Assembly: GCA_002509745.1 (NCBI GenBank)
Contig: DAWK01000096.1
Location: 11,829-28,922 of the forward strand
DNA: 17,094 nucleotides
Direction of reading: 5' to 3'
Origin: Methanobacteriaceae archaeon UBA349
GTDB taxonomy: Archaea > Methanobacteriota > Methanobacteria > Methanobacteriales > Methanobacteriaceae
A program made the translations under genes and the position numbers. Each line of letters begins with the position of its first letter. Position 1 is the stretch's first letter. Below are positions 1-7,025 of the stretch, piece by piece. Under the pieces are notes generated by a model. The model did not search any database, was not told where the DNA came from, and worked only from the letters and a program-made list of their open reading frames with translations.

Positions 1-30
1 TTTTTTATATTCCAAGACAATTTAAAAACC

Positions 31-37
31 TTTTTTT
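31..37 (+). terminator. T-tract, possible transcription terminator
   Basis: A run of seven T on the plus strand follows an AT-rich stretch at the window start. Archaeal RNA polymerase often stops at such U-tracts. It could end a plus-strand gene lying before the window. It has no hairpin and could be chance in DNA this AT-rich. Confidence 0.25.
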
Positions 38-113
38 AGTTAATTAATTAATAATTAGAAATTAAAGTTATATATTAAAAGTAGGTATTAGAAATAAGTT
101 TATGATAAATGAT

Positions 114-353
114 TTAGACCAATTCAATGTCCCCTTCATAGACATGGATACAAATAACCGGGCATTTACCGGCAGCATCAACACTGCAACCAATATCATC
201 CAGTTCTTTAATTTGTATGTCACCTTCCATTTTAGAATCAATTAAAGAAGATATTCCATCGTCTCCAAATTTCCAAAGATCATTACAAGCCTCAATACAG
301 TTTCCACAAGATATACACATTGTACGGTCCATTTCAACTCGATAATTTGCCAT
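114..353 (-). CDS. Small ferredoxin with an atypical second iron-sulfur motif
   Basis: A 79-residue acidic, soluble electron carrier. Cysteines lie at C13, C16, C19 and C23 (C-x2-C-x2-C-x3-C) and at C56, C64 and C68 (C-x7-C-x3-C, with C64 followed by Pro). The first motif is that of a [4Fe-4S] ferredoxin. The second lacks the usual C-x2-C-x2-C and instead has the spacing that binds the [3Fe-4S] cluster in seven-iron ferredoxins such as Azotobacter FdI. By analogy, C13/C16/C19/C68 would hold a 4Fe cluster and C56/C64/C23 a 3Fe cluster. The alternative is a single 4Fe cluster with C23 and C56 as a disulfide. The start is supported by AAGGTGA (minus strand, about 359-365) just before the ATG. 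The gene stands alone, divergent from the next one. Its redox partner cannot be told from the context. Confidence 0.85.
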   Translation of the reverse strand: MANYRVEMDRTMCISCGNCIEACNDLWKFGDDGISSLIDSKMEGDIQIKELDDIGCSVDAAGKCPVICIHVYEGDIELV

Positions 354-403
354 ATATTCACCTTAATTACATTAGTAGTCTTATAAAATAGGTTTGAAGT
401 TTC

Positions 404-420
404 AATTATTTATAAATACC
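404..420. promoter_or_regulatory. Shared symmetric TATA box between two divergent genes
   Basis: The sequence TTTATAAATA reads as an archaeal TATA box on both strands. It lies about 55 bases before the ferredoxin ATG (minus) and about 40 before the next ATG (plus), so one element could drive both genes. Inferred from position and sequence only. Confidence 0.45.
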
Positions 421-454
421 TCAAATAAAACAAATAATATGGGAGATAAGTTTT

Positions 455-841
455 ATGCTAAAAATTGAAGAAGTTATAGAATTACAAGAAAAATTGATTA
501 TCATTTACAAATATATTTCACAAAAAAGGATGTTTAATAAATTCTACTTCTCCGGAATGGAAGATCAGATTCCTTCTCGCGATTTGAGCAGTAATCCTAT
601 GGTAAATGAAATTGTGGAACTGGAAGATGCTGAAAGCATGTTAAAAGAATCTATATTAGAATTAGAAGAAATGTTACCATCAAATTTTAAAGAAGATTAT
701 GATCCAGACGATTTTGATAATGAATTCCAATATATACTATTTAAAAATAATCCAGACGCATTATATGTGAAATATCAATTAAAAGACTGCGAAGAAATTG
801 AAAAACTAGATATTAGTGCTTTGATGGGACTTATAGAATAA
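455..841 (+). CDS. Acidic hypothetical protein, no recognised family
   Basis: A 128-residue, strongly acidic, soluble protein that I do not recognise. It has no signal peptide or membrane segment. Residues 1-30 look like an amphipathic helix, and residues 50-75 form a Glu-rich helical stretch. A D/E cluster (EDYDPDDFDNEF) lies around residues 79-90, and there is one Cys near the C-terminus. The ATG is supported by GGGAGAT at 441-447, eight bases upstream. It is divergent from the ferredoxin and may share its TATA box, which suggests but does not prove co-expression. Codon use and AT content resemble the neighbours, so it looks like a real gene. Confidence 0.7.
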   Translation: MLKIEEVIELQEKLIIIYKYISQKRMFNKFYFSGMEDQIPSRDLSSNPMVNEIVELEDAESMLKESILELEEMLPSNFKEDYDPDDFDNEFQYILFKNNPDALYVKYQLKDCEEIEKLDISALMGLIE

Positions 842-987
842 ATTATATATTTTTTAATGTTTATTTAACTTGCATATTAATTTCATCATCTAGAATATGA
901 TATTATCACTATAATAATTAATTAATCCCGATACTCGTGAAAATATTAGAAAAACATTTTCAAGGCAAAAAATGGAGGAGTTAAATC

Positions 988-1422
988 ATGCAAGCAGAAA
1001 CACAGACCAAAAGTGAAATCCTGGATTTAATGAACGAATATAAGAAAGCATATGCTGAAAAAAATATTAATAGTATAATTAAGATCATTCCCGAAGATGA
1101 TGATATGATCTTTGTGGGAAGTGGACAAGACGAATGGGTACAGGGATTTGAAGAAATTAAGAAAGGTTTTGAAAGAGATTTTGAGCAGGCAGATTCTATA
1201 AATATTGAATTTAGCAAAATCCCAGTTTTTGGCAATGGCAATGTGGCCTGGACAACCACCACTATGAATATGGAAATAAAAATAAATGGAAATGATCTGA
1301 ATTTAAATGGGCGTTTATCAGTAGTATTTGAAAAAAGAAATGATAATTGGCTAATTGTCCAACTACATTATTCTATGGCAGTTGTAGAACAAAAAACAGG
1401 CCAATCTTATCCAAATAAATAA
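988..1422 (+). CDS. SnoaL-like / NTF2-fold protein (SgcJ/DUF4440 type)
   Basis: A 144-residue soluble protein with the layout of small NTF2-like alpha+beta barrels: an N-terminal helix (residues 7-33, typified by EYKKAYAEKN), a DDDMIFVGSG strand, a helix (54-66), then strands ending in LSVVFEKRNDNWLIVQLHYS (110-129). The W-x-I/V-x-x-x-H ending is typical of SnoaL/DUF4440/SgcJ ketosteroid-isomerase-like proteins. Members are enzymes or ligand binders of very varied function, so no substrate can be assigned. The start is firm: GGAGGAG at 973-979 precedes the ATG. The gene converges on the HtpX-like protease gene, with only seven bases between the two stop codons. Confidence 0.75.
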   Translation: MQAETQTKSEILDLMNEYKKAYAEKNINSIIKIIPEDDDMIFVGSGQDEWVQGFEEIKKGFERDFEQADSINIEFSKIPVFGNGNVAWTTTTMNMEIKINGNDLNLNGRLSVVFEKRNDNWLIVQLHYSMAVVEQKTGQSYPNK

Positions 1423-1429
1423 ATTATTT

Positions 1430-2929
1430 TTAACCCTTGAAAGAATCCCTGAATCCTTTAAAAACATCTTTAGCCGACTTAATTAATGGGTTTTTGATTT
1501 TATCTGCATTTTTTAGGTTTTCCAATCTTCTTATTCTGAAATAAATTGGAGGATGGGGGTCCCACATAATCCAGCTGGAGATCCTATAAGAAGGCATTCT
1601 TTCAAACTGCAATCGACTGTATCCAATTTTTCGAAGGGCCTCGGCTAATATTTCTGGTTTCCCGATGACTTTGGCCGATAAAAGATCTGCGCGAGCCTCA
1701 AAAAACTTAGCAACAAAGAAAATAAGGCCCATGGCCACCAATATATAAATAATGGGAGATATTAGAACCAGCGGAAGTAAAATAGTCAGACGCAGAATAA
1801 ATTCACCAGAAACAATACTAAGAAGAATTATAGGGTCTCTTCCCACCAAATGACCCATTTCATGACCAATAACACTTAATATTTCTTCTTCGTCTAATTG
1901 TACCAGTAAACCAGTAGTTATAAGCACTAATCCCCTACTAGGGCTGGGGCCCGTGGCTGCCGCATTGGGAAGCATGTTATTAGAGACAATTATTTTAGGA
2001 ACATCTATTCCAAATTTATCTGATGCTTCTTTAACAATATTATAAACATTTATTACTCTTGAACGCTGTCTAGAAGAGCTACAATGAAACCCATATTTAG
2101 AGAGTACCTTTTCACTAATTTCGCATGTCGGAGACTCACCTATTGCCAGACTAGCATCATAAATCTCTTTTTTAACTTTCATTAGTGCATTTTCACCTAA
2201 ATTTTCCTTGAAAAATTTGGATTCATTATCCGGCATTTGGTACTGTATAATGTGAATATTAGGATTTACAGGAGTTATTTTCCATTCTCCCATCCTCATG
2301 TAAATTTTATCTGAAAGTAAGACAATTAATAGCTGTATTAGGAGTATGAAGATTACTGCATAAAATCCAATTAAAATAAAAAGAATTATATTAATTCCAA
2401 AAAATAAAATAAAAAATAAGAGCATGCTACTTCCAAAAAGACTTTTAGAAGCTTTTTTTCTAATGGAAGGAGTTTTTTCTGGAATAATCTCCTGACCTTC
2501 TGACCAGGCAAAATAAATAGTTGATTGGCGAATGTTTTCCTCATAAATCTGTACGGCCACGAAAATGTCTTCTGCCAGTTGATCCAAAACAGTTTTAGGA
2601 ACATTTCCTTCAGGGGTTAAAGTAACGTGAATTTCCGCTCCAGATTCGATTTTACCATACACAAAATAGGCCTTAGATGAATTATTTGTTTTTTGATTAT
2701 CTCCCTGGCTTTTTGAGTCGTTAAAATTGCCTGAAATTCCATTTGAAGTTTTATCATCAGATAAACTTGAATCCAAAACAAAAGATAAACCTTTAGAATG
2801 GCTGTTTTTTATACTTGAAAAACGATCTGGTTGTGGAAATAAGTAATATTTATATATGAAATCTAGAATAGCAGTATGATAATCCGGTGAAACTTCAGTT
2901 TCAATTGTGAAATTTAAAGGGTTTATCAT
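1430..2929 (-). CDS. HtpX-like M48 zinc metalloprotease with an unusual N-terminal domain
   Basis: A 499-residue membrane protease, probably for quality control of membrane proteins, with its active site on the cytoplasmic side as in HtpX. The zinc motif HEMGH is at residues 356-360, the third ligand Glu is in EARAD (E411), and the HtpX-type ending DPHPPIYFRIRRLE is at 457-470. Two hydrophobic segments lie at about 166-206 and two at about 367-408, on either side of the catalytic motif in the second case. It is much longer than ordinary HtpX (about 290 residues). Residues 1-160 form a soluble extension with a Ser/Asn-rich low-complexity stretch (52-86), followed by a beta-like region (87-143). 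A second soluble stretch (207-300) precedes the protease core. The start is weakly supported by AAGGCGA before the ATG. It is divergent from nucS. Confidence 0.88.
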   Translation of the reverse strand: MINPLNFTIETEVSPDYHTAILDFIYKYYLFPQPDRFSSIKNSHSKGLSFVLDSSLSDDKTSNGISGNFNDSKSQGDNQKTNNSSKAYFVYGKIESGAEIHVTLTPEGNVPKTVLDQLAEDIFVAVQIYEENIRQSTIYFAWSEGQEIIPEKTPSIRKKASKSLFGSSMLLFFILFFGINIILFILIGFYAVIFILLIQLLIVLLSDKIYMRMGEWKITPVNPNIHIIQYQMPDNESKFFKENLGENALMKVKKEIYDASLAIGESPTCEISEKVLSKYGFHCSSSRQRSRVINVYNIVKEASDKFGIDVPKIIVSNNMLPNAAATGPSPSRGLVLITTGLLVQLDEEEILSVIGHEMGHLVGRDPIILLSIVSGEFILRLTILLPLVLISPIIYILVAMGLIFFVAKFFEARADLLSAKVIGKPEILAEALRKIGYSRLQFERMPSYRISSWIMWDPHPPIYFRIRRLENLKNADKIKNPLIKSAKDVFKGFRDSFKG

Positions 2930-3283
2930 TAAAATTTCGCCTTGAGAAGATTATTATTAAATTAGCTAAAAATATGTTATAATTGCTTTTTAATAATTTT
3001 AGTTATCTTAAATTAGAAAAGAATTTTAAATTCTTTTTTCGATAATTTATTCTTAATTAATTATAGATTTTAATTTTTCTAATTATTAAAATATTGTAAT
3101 AATTTAAAATTATTAAAAAAATTAATTTAATTATTTTTAATTAAGTATTCTTTTCTGGTCTTTCTGTATCTTCAGTAATCTGTCTTTTTAAAGTATATTT
3201 TTCTATTTTTTATTTAGTTTTTGAGTTCTGAAAAGAGGGCAATTTACTTAAATTTATTTGCTTTAAGGACCCAGTTAATATTT
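2930..3283. other. Very AT-rich divergent gap
   Basis: I see no gene here. Position 3017-3037 is a perfect inverted repeat with 10-base arms (AAAAGAATTT, one spacer base, AAATTCTTTT) followed by two more T. Positions 3041-3160 are almost pure A/T, with scattered palindromic pieces. TTTAAAGTATATTT at about 3187-3200 is a candidate TATA region for nucS, and AATTATAACAT (minus, about 2972-2982) is one for the protease. Such DNA may bend or bind archaeal histones, but nothing here proves a role. Confidence 0.5.
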
Positions 3284-4033
3284 ATGAAATTCATATCATC
3301 TGAAAATCCATCTGCTTCAGAAACTTTCAAATTAATAGATGACGGACTGCGAAAAAGAGCACTGGTAATGGTTTTCGCTTGTTGTAAAGCCACCTATGAA
3401 GGAAGGGCTAGAAGTCGTCTGGGCTCTGGAGAAAGAGTCATTATGTTAAAACCAGATGGTGCTTTTCTAATTCATCAAGATCGCAAACTCGACCCCGTGA
3501 ACTGGCAACCTCCTAAATCACGATCAAAAGTGAAAATGAAAGATGGTGCAGTATATCTAGAAAGCATAAGAAGAGCTCCTGAAGAGCGACTGGAAGTGGA
3601 AATTAAAAAGGCCCATTTAGTAACTTACTATCTGGCTGAAGACTCACAAGATCTGGAAGTGGCAGGTCATGAAAAAGACATGGGAAAAATGATATGGAAA
3701 TCGCCCGAGATAATTGAAAAAGGTTTTAGGCCAACCGATAAAGAATATCAAACTTCAAAAGGATTTATAGACATTCTAGGGAAGGATAAAGATGGTTCTT
3801 TGATGATATTAGAATTAAAAAGTAGAAAAGCCGGGATCAGTGCAGTTAAACAGCTTAGAAGATACTTAAAAGATTTTGAAGATGACAAAGGGAAAATTAG
3901 AGGAATATTAGTGGCACCCTCAGTTACTGATGATGCTATGGAGCTTTTGGAAGAAGAAGGCCTTGAATTTAAATCTGTAGAACCTCCCAGAGAATTAAGT
4001 ATTGATAAAAAAGTTACTTTAGATTTCTTCTAG
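3284..4033 (+). CDS. nucS: NucS/EndoMS mismatch-specific endonuclease
   Basis: A 249-residue DNA repair nuclease that cuts both strands at mismatched bases in archaea and works with the PCNA clamp. The N-terminal domain carries the family signature around [18 protein letters not shown] and [14 protein letters not shown]. The C-terminal nuclease domain has the PD-(D/E)xK residues in GFIDIL...LELK: D163, E177 and K179 counted from this start, only two below the residues reported for the Thermococcus kodakarensis enzyme (D165, E179, K181). The protein ends in VTLDFF, resembling a slightly short PCNA-binding peptide. The frame is open back to a TTG at 3221, adding 21 residues, but that start has no ribosome binding site and gives an N-terminus unlike the family. 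The chosen ATG has AAGGA at 3265-3269, a somewhat long spacing. Start choice about 75% sure. Confidence 0.93.
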   Translation: MKFISSENPSASETFKLIDDGLRKRALVMVFACCKATYEGRARSRLGSGERVIMLKPDGAFLIHQDRKLDPVNWQPPKSRSKVKMKDGAVYLESIRRAPEERLEVEIKKAHLVTYYLAEDSQDLEVAGHEKDMGKMIWKSPEIIEKGFRPTDKEYQTSKGFIDILGKDKDGSLMILELKSRKAGISAVKQLRRYLKDFEDDKGKIRGILVAPSVTDDAMELLEEEGLEFKSVEPPRELSIDKKVTLDFF

Positions 4034-4127
4034 AGTCATAGAAATATTAATTATTCTATGAATAATAATCACATTATAAGATATTATGAAATAAATATCC
4101 TGATGATAAAATAATCTTGGAGATAAA

Positions 4128-4961
4128 ATGAATAGTAAAATAAAATTAGCTCTTTGCCAGATGAAAGTGGTTGACAATAAAGAGCATAATATAAAAAAAG
4201 CCTTGGAGATGATTAAAGAGAGCTCAATCAACAATGCAGATCTGGTTATTCTTCCTGAGATGTTTAATTGTCCTTATGAAAATTCCAAATTTGAAGAATA
4301 TTCAGAAACATTCGATGAAAGTCCCACTCTGGCAACTATATCCTCTGCATCTTCTGAATTCAAAATACATATTATAGCTGGATCCATTCCCGAAAAAACA
4401 GAAGAAGGGATTTACAATACTAGTTTTATTTTTAATGATAATGGCGAAATAATTGGTTTTCACCGGAAAATGCACTTATTTGATATAGACATCCCCGGTA
4501 GAATTACTTTTAAAGAATCAGATATTTTAAAGCCCGGCCAAGAAATTACCGTTGTGGATACAAACTTCGGAAAAATTGGAATTGGCATATGTTATGATAT
4601 TCGGTTTCCAGAGTTATCTCGAATTATGGCCCTCCAAGGAGCTAATATTCTAGTATTTCCTGGTGCATTTAATCTTACTACTGGGCCTGCCCACTGGGAA
4701 ACATTAATTAGAACTCGGGCCATAGATAATCAAGTTTTTGTTGCAGCTGCCTCTCCAGCAAGTAATAAGAGTTCCAATTATGTGGCTTATGGTCATTCCA
4801 TGGTTTGCGATCCCTGGGGAGAGATTATAAGTAAAGGAAATTTTGAAGAGAGGATTATTTACGCAGAATTGGATCATAATATAGTAAATAATGTTCGTGA
4901 GGAACTTCCAATTTTAAAAAATCGTAGAACCGATATTTACCATTTAAACTGGAATAAATAA
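4128..4961 (+). CDS. Carbon-nitrogen hydrolase, omega-amidase (Nit2)-like
   Basis: A 277-residue soluble nitrilase-superfamily amidase. The catalytic triad is clear: E44 in LPEMF, K114 in HRKMHLFD and C155 in [10 protein letters not shown]. These positions nearly match human Nit2 (E43, K112, C153), and the HLFDIDIPG segment after the Lys is typical of the Nit2/omega-amidase branch. That branch removes the amide from alpha-ketoglutaramate or alpha-ketosuccinamate, products of glutamine/asparagine transamination. Other nitrilase-branch substrates remain possible. The start is supported by TTGGAGAT just before the ATG. The gene follows nucS in the same direction with a 94-base gap, so it may have its own promoter. 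The role is inferred from the family, not from context. Confidence 0.88.
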   Translation: MNSKIKLALCQMKVVDNKEHNIKKALEMIKESSINNADLVILPEMFNCPYENSKFEEYSETFDESPTLATISSASSEFKIHIIAGSIPEKTEEGIYNTSFIFNDNGEIIGFHRKMHLFDIDIPGRITFKESDILKPGQEITVVDTNFGKIGIGICYDIRFPELSRIMALQGANILVFPGAFNLTTGPAHWETLIRTRAIDNQVFVAAASPASNKSSNYVAYGHSMVCDPWGEIISKGNFEERIIYAELDHNIVNNVREELPILKNRRTDIYHLNWNK

Positions 4962-4983
4962 AAATAAATTGATTTAAAAAGAT

Positions 4984-4990
4984 TTTTTTA
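4984..4990 (+). terminator. T-tract after the nitrilase gene
   Basis: Seven T follow shortly after the nitrilase stop codon, as expected for an archaeal U-tract terminator. No hairpin is associated. Confidence 0.45.
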
Positions 4991-5044
4991 TTCCTTAATA
5001 TTGTTAAGTTATAGTATTTGATAACCGTTAGTCTATACTTAAGT

Positions 5045-5139
5045 TAGTTGTTTTACCAATTGTCGGAACAACTACGATAATATCCACATCACATATCATT
5101 AAATGAAGTATAGAAATTTTGCTTCGATTTGGTGATGGA
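5045..5139. ncRNA. Possible structured RNA in a convergent gap
   Basis: The 359-base gap between the convergent nitrilase and HEAT-repeat genes holds no open frame of note but has two neighbouring hairpins. The first pairs TAGTTGTT (5045-5052) with AACAACTA (5067-5074). The second is an extended hairpin: TCC (5083-5085) with GGA (5137-5139), ATCAC (5088-5092) with GTGAT (5132-5136), and AAATGAAG (5101-5108) with CTTC and ATTT (5122-5125, 5127-5130) around one bulged G. A weak TATA-like sequence (GTTATAGTAT, about 5007-5016) lies 30 bases before the first hairpin on the plus strand. The strand and even transcription are uncertain. The rest of the gap (5140-5277) is AT-rich, with only short palindromes. 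Confidence 0.25.
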
Positions 5140-5277
5140 CATTCTCAATTAAATAGATAGAATTTCTAAAGTCATTAATCATTAGAATTAATTAATGTCA
5201 TTATGTAATTAATTCATCTATAAAAACTCAAATTTAAGATAATCATTTAATTACAAAAAATACAAAGCAACTAAAAT

Positions 5278-5293
5278 AAAAAAATAAAAAAAA
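5278..5293 (-). terminator. T-tract terminator of the HEAT-repeat gene
   Basis: On the minus strand, runs of eight and seven T separated by one base follow the HEAT-repeat gene stop by about 30 bases. This is the strongest U-tract in the window and a typical archaeal terminator. Confidence 0.6.
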
Positions 5294-5320
5294 TAAGATA
5301 TGGATTAAAAATAAAAAAGT

Positions 5321-5908
5321 TTAAGAACTCTGTATTTTTTTTAAAGCTTTATTGGCTGCTTTTTTAAAGTCTTTATCCTTTTCTTTTCTACGGGCCTTTT
5401 TAATAGGATCAATAGCTCCCTCATCACCCAAATCTCCTAAAGAACGAAGTACTGACAATTTTACTCCCCAGTCTTCATCATCTAAAGCTTTAGTCAGTGA
5501 CTCCAAAGCTTTTTTGTCTCCTAATTCACCTAAAGATCTTGCAGCAACTTTTCTAACTCCCCAGTCTTCATCATCCAGAGCATTTATAAAATATTCCACT
5601 GCAGAAGGACTCCCAATTTTTTTTAAAGCAAAAGTAGCATATCTTCGGATTTCGCCCTCTTCCTCATTAATCATGTTTATTAAAGGATCTACTGCAGATT
5701 CACCTACATTTCCCAGGGCTTGTGCTGATTTAAATCTTACCTGAGGATTTTCATCCTTAAGTGCTGCGATTAATGGTTCAATAATTTCATTATTAGATTC
5801 ATCATTGGATATTTCAGCCAGACTGTCAGCGGCCTGTTTTCTTATTTTCGGGTCTTCATCCTGTAGTTGTTTTATAAGGTCGTTAATTTCAATTTTAGAA
5901 TCTGCCAT
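5321..5908 (-). CDS. HEAT-repeat (PBS lyase-like) scaffold protein
   Basis: A 195-residue soluble protein made of about six helical HEAT repeats of roughly 31 residues. Each has the pattern D-E-(D/N)-x-x-V/I-R-x-x-A-x-x-(S/A)-L-(G/K)-x-(I/L)-G. Such proteins are protein-binding scaffolds. Related repeats occur in phycobilisome lyases and many archaeal proteins of unknown partner. Two neighbouring repeats share DDEDWGV exactly (residues 112-118 and 143-149), and the matching DNA is identical over 20 bases (5463-5482 and 5556-5575), a sign of recent repeat duplication or conversion. The C-terminus is very basic (KKARRKEKDKDFKKAANKALKK). No catalytic residue is visible. The ATG has GGTGAT eight bases upstream. 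It is divergent from the metallophosphoesterase gene. Confidence 0.88.
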   Translation of the reverse strand: MADSKIEINDLIKQLQDEDPKIRKQAADSLAEISNDESNNEIIEPLIAALKDENPQVRFKSAQALGNVGESAVDPLINMINEEEGEIRRYATFALKKIGSPSAVEYFINALDDEDWGVRKVAARSLGELGDKKALESLTKALDDEDWGVKLSVLRSLGDLGDEGAIDPIKKARRKEKDKDFKKAANKALKKIQSS

Positions 5909-6042
5909 AAAATCACCAATTAAATTTTTATTATTTTTATTAGTTAATTATACAATTTATTATAATTAATTTATATAATTCATTTATTAATAGTAGCTAG
6001 AAGGGTTAAATTAATTATTTATTCTTATCATATATAGTATCA

Positions 6043-6056
6043 AAGAAATATTTCTT
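6043..6056. repeat. 14-bp perfect palindrome in a divergent promoter region
   Basis: AAGAAATATTTCTT is its own reverse complement. It lies between the HEAT-repeat and phosphoesterase genes, about 50 bases before the phosphoesterase TATA box. It could be a regulator site, but such A/T palindromes also arise by chance. Confidence 0.25.
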
Positions 6057-6081
6057 AATCAAAGTACCTATTCAAAGTCAC

Positions 6082-6110
6082 TAGTAAATTATAAAAATTT
6101 ACTATATAAA
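6082..6110 (+). promoter_or_regulatory. TATA box abutted by a 9-bp inverted repeat, phosphoesterase-helicase promoter
   Basis: TAGTAAATT (6082-6090), five bases, then AATTTACTA (6096-6104) form a perfect 9+9 inverted repeat. Its right arm runs into the TATA box ACTATATAAA (6101-6110). A protein bound here would block TBP/TFB, so this is a candidate operator for the downstream genes. In DNA this AT-rich, a repeat of this size can arise by chance. Its overlap with the TATA box is the argument in favour. Confidence 0.4.
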
Positions 6111-6180
6111 ATTTAACTAAATCAAAGATTCAATGATATTATTATTTTATTTTAGGCCTTTAAAAACGGAGAAAATAAAT

Positions 6181-6927
6181 TTGCATCATAATAACTCCAC
6201 TATAATCAATAATGTTCAAATAATAGATTTGGCTCTTAAAATAGATGATTATCTAATAATTTCAGATTTGCATTTAGGATATGAGCAATCCTTAAATACT
6301 GAAGGATTAATGATTCCTAAATTTCAGTTTGAGAAAATATTGAAGCGCTTAGAAGAAATAAACAATATATCTCCTTCTAAAAAAATTGTAATCAATGGGG
6401 ATCTAAAGCACGAATTTGGAAAAATCACCCTTCAGGAATGGAAAGAGGTGAATGATTTTTTATTGTATTTACAAGATAATTTTGAGGAAATAATTTTAAT
6501 TAAAGGAAATCATGATAATTTTATTCCCTACATTGCAAATAAGCTGGATTTACAAGTAAAAGAAACATTCAGCATTGAAAATTTTCTAATACTACATGGA
6601 CATAAAATACCTGAAAATCTGGAAGATATAAAAGAAGATACGCTAATTATAGGTCATGAACACCCATGTATAGGCCTTCGCAGTGGTGAAAGGGTTGAAA
6701 AAATAAAATGCTTCCTTAAAGGAGAATTTAAAGGTAAAAATATAATTGTTATGCCTTCATTTAACTTTGTAAGTGAAGGTTCAGATATTTTACATGAAAA
6801 ACTGCTCTCACCGTTTCTAAAAAATAGACCAATTGATAATTTTGAGGCCTATGGTGTTGAAAATTTTGAAGTATTCTCCTTTGGAAAAATAAAGAATATA
6901 ATCAAAGCTAGCCAGCAATTTATTTAA
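6181..6927 (+). CDS. Archaeal metallophosphoesterase of the Lhr-associated type
   Basis: A calcineurin-like two-metal phosphoesterase, related to archaeal SbcD-like proteins and to the bacterial helicase/ligase-associated phosphoesterase PdeM. All metal-binding blocks are present in order: [25 protein letters not shown] and GHEHPC. It lies 98 bases before an Lhr-type helicase gene in the same direction, so a joint role in nucleic-acid repair or processing is likely. Its substrate is unknown. The start is uncertain. An ATG at 6133 gives 264 residues but has no ribosome binding site and would start almost at the expected transcript start. The TTG at 6181 has GGAGA at 6168-6172, eight bases upstream, and gives 248 residues beginning before the first beta strand. 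I prefer the TTG at about 60%. Confidence 0.87.
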   Translation: MHHNNSTIINNVQIIDLALKIDDYLIISDLHLGYEQSLNTEGLMIPKFQFEKILKRLEEINNISPSKKIVINGDLKHEFGKITLQEWKEVNDFLLYLQDNFEEIILIKGNHDNFIPYIANKLDLQVKETFSIENFLILHGHKIPENLEDIKEDTLIIGHEHPCIGLRSGERVEKIKCFLKGEFKGKNIIVMPSFNFVSEGSDILHEKLLSPFLKNRPIDNFEAYGVENFEVFSFGKIKNIIKASQQFI

Positions 6928-7025
6928 TTTGAATTTAAATTGATTTGATATAAAAGATTCACATGATGTCAAAAATATTTAATGAAATATCTCAATAATA
7001 GGCCAATTACTTAAAATAAGATACC

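Noticed and set aside
3041-3160. Nearly pure A/T stretch as a replication origin
   Set aside because: No Cdc6/Orc1 gene nearby and no origin recognition box with its G-rich repeats was seen.
5352-5744. Long plus-strand open frame opposite the HEAT-repeat gene
   Set aside because: A shadow frame. The minus strand has a clear repeat protein with a ribosome binding site.
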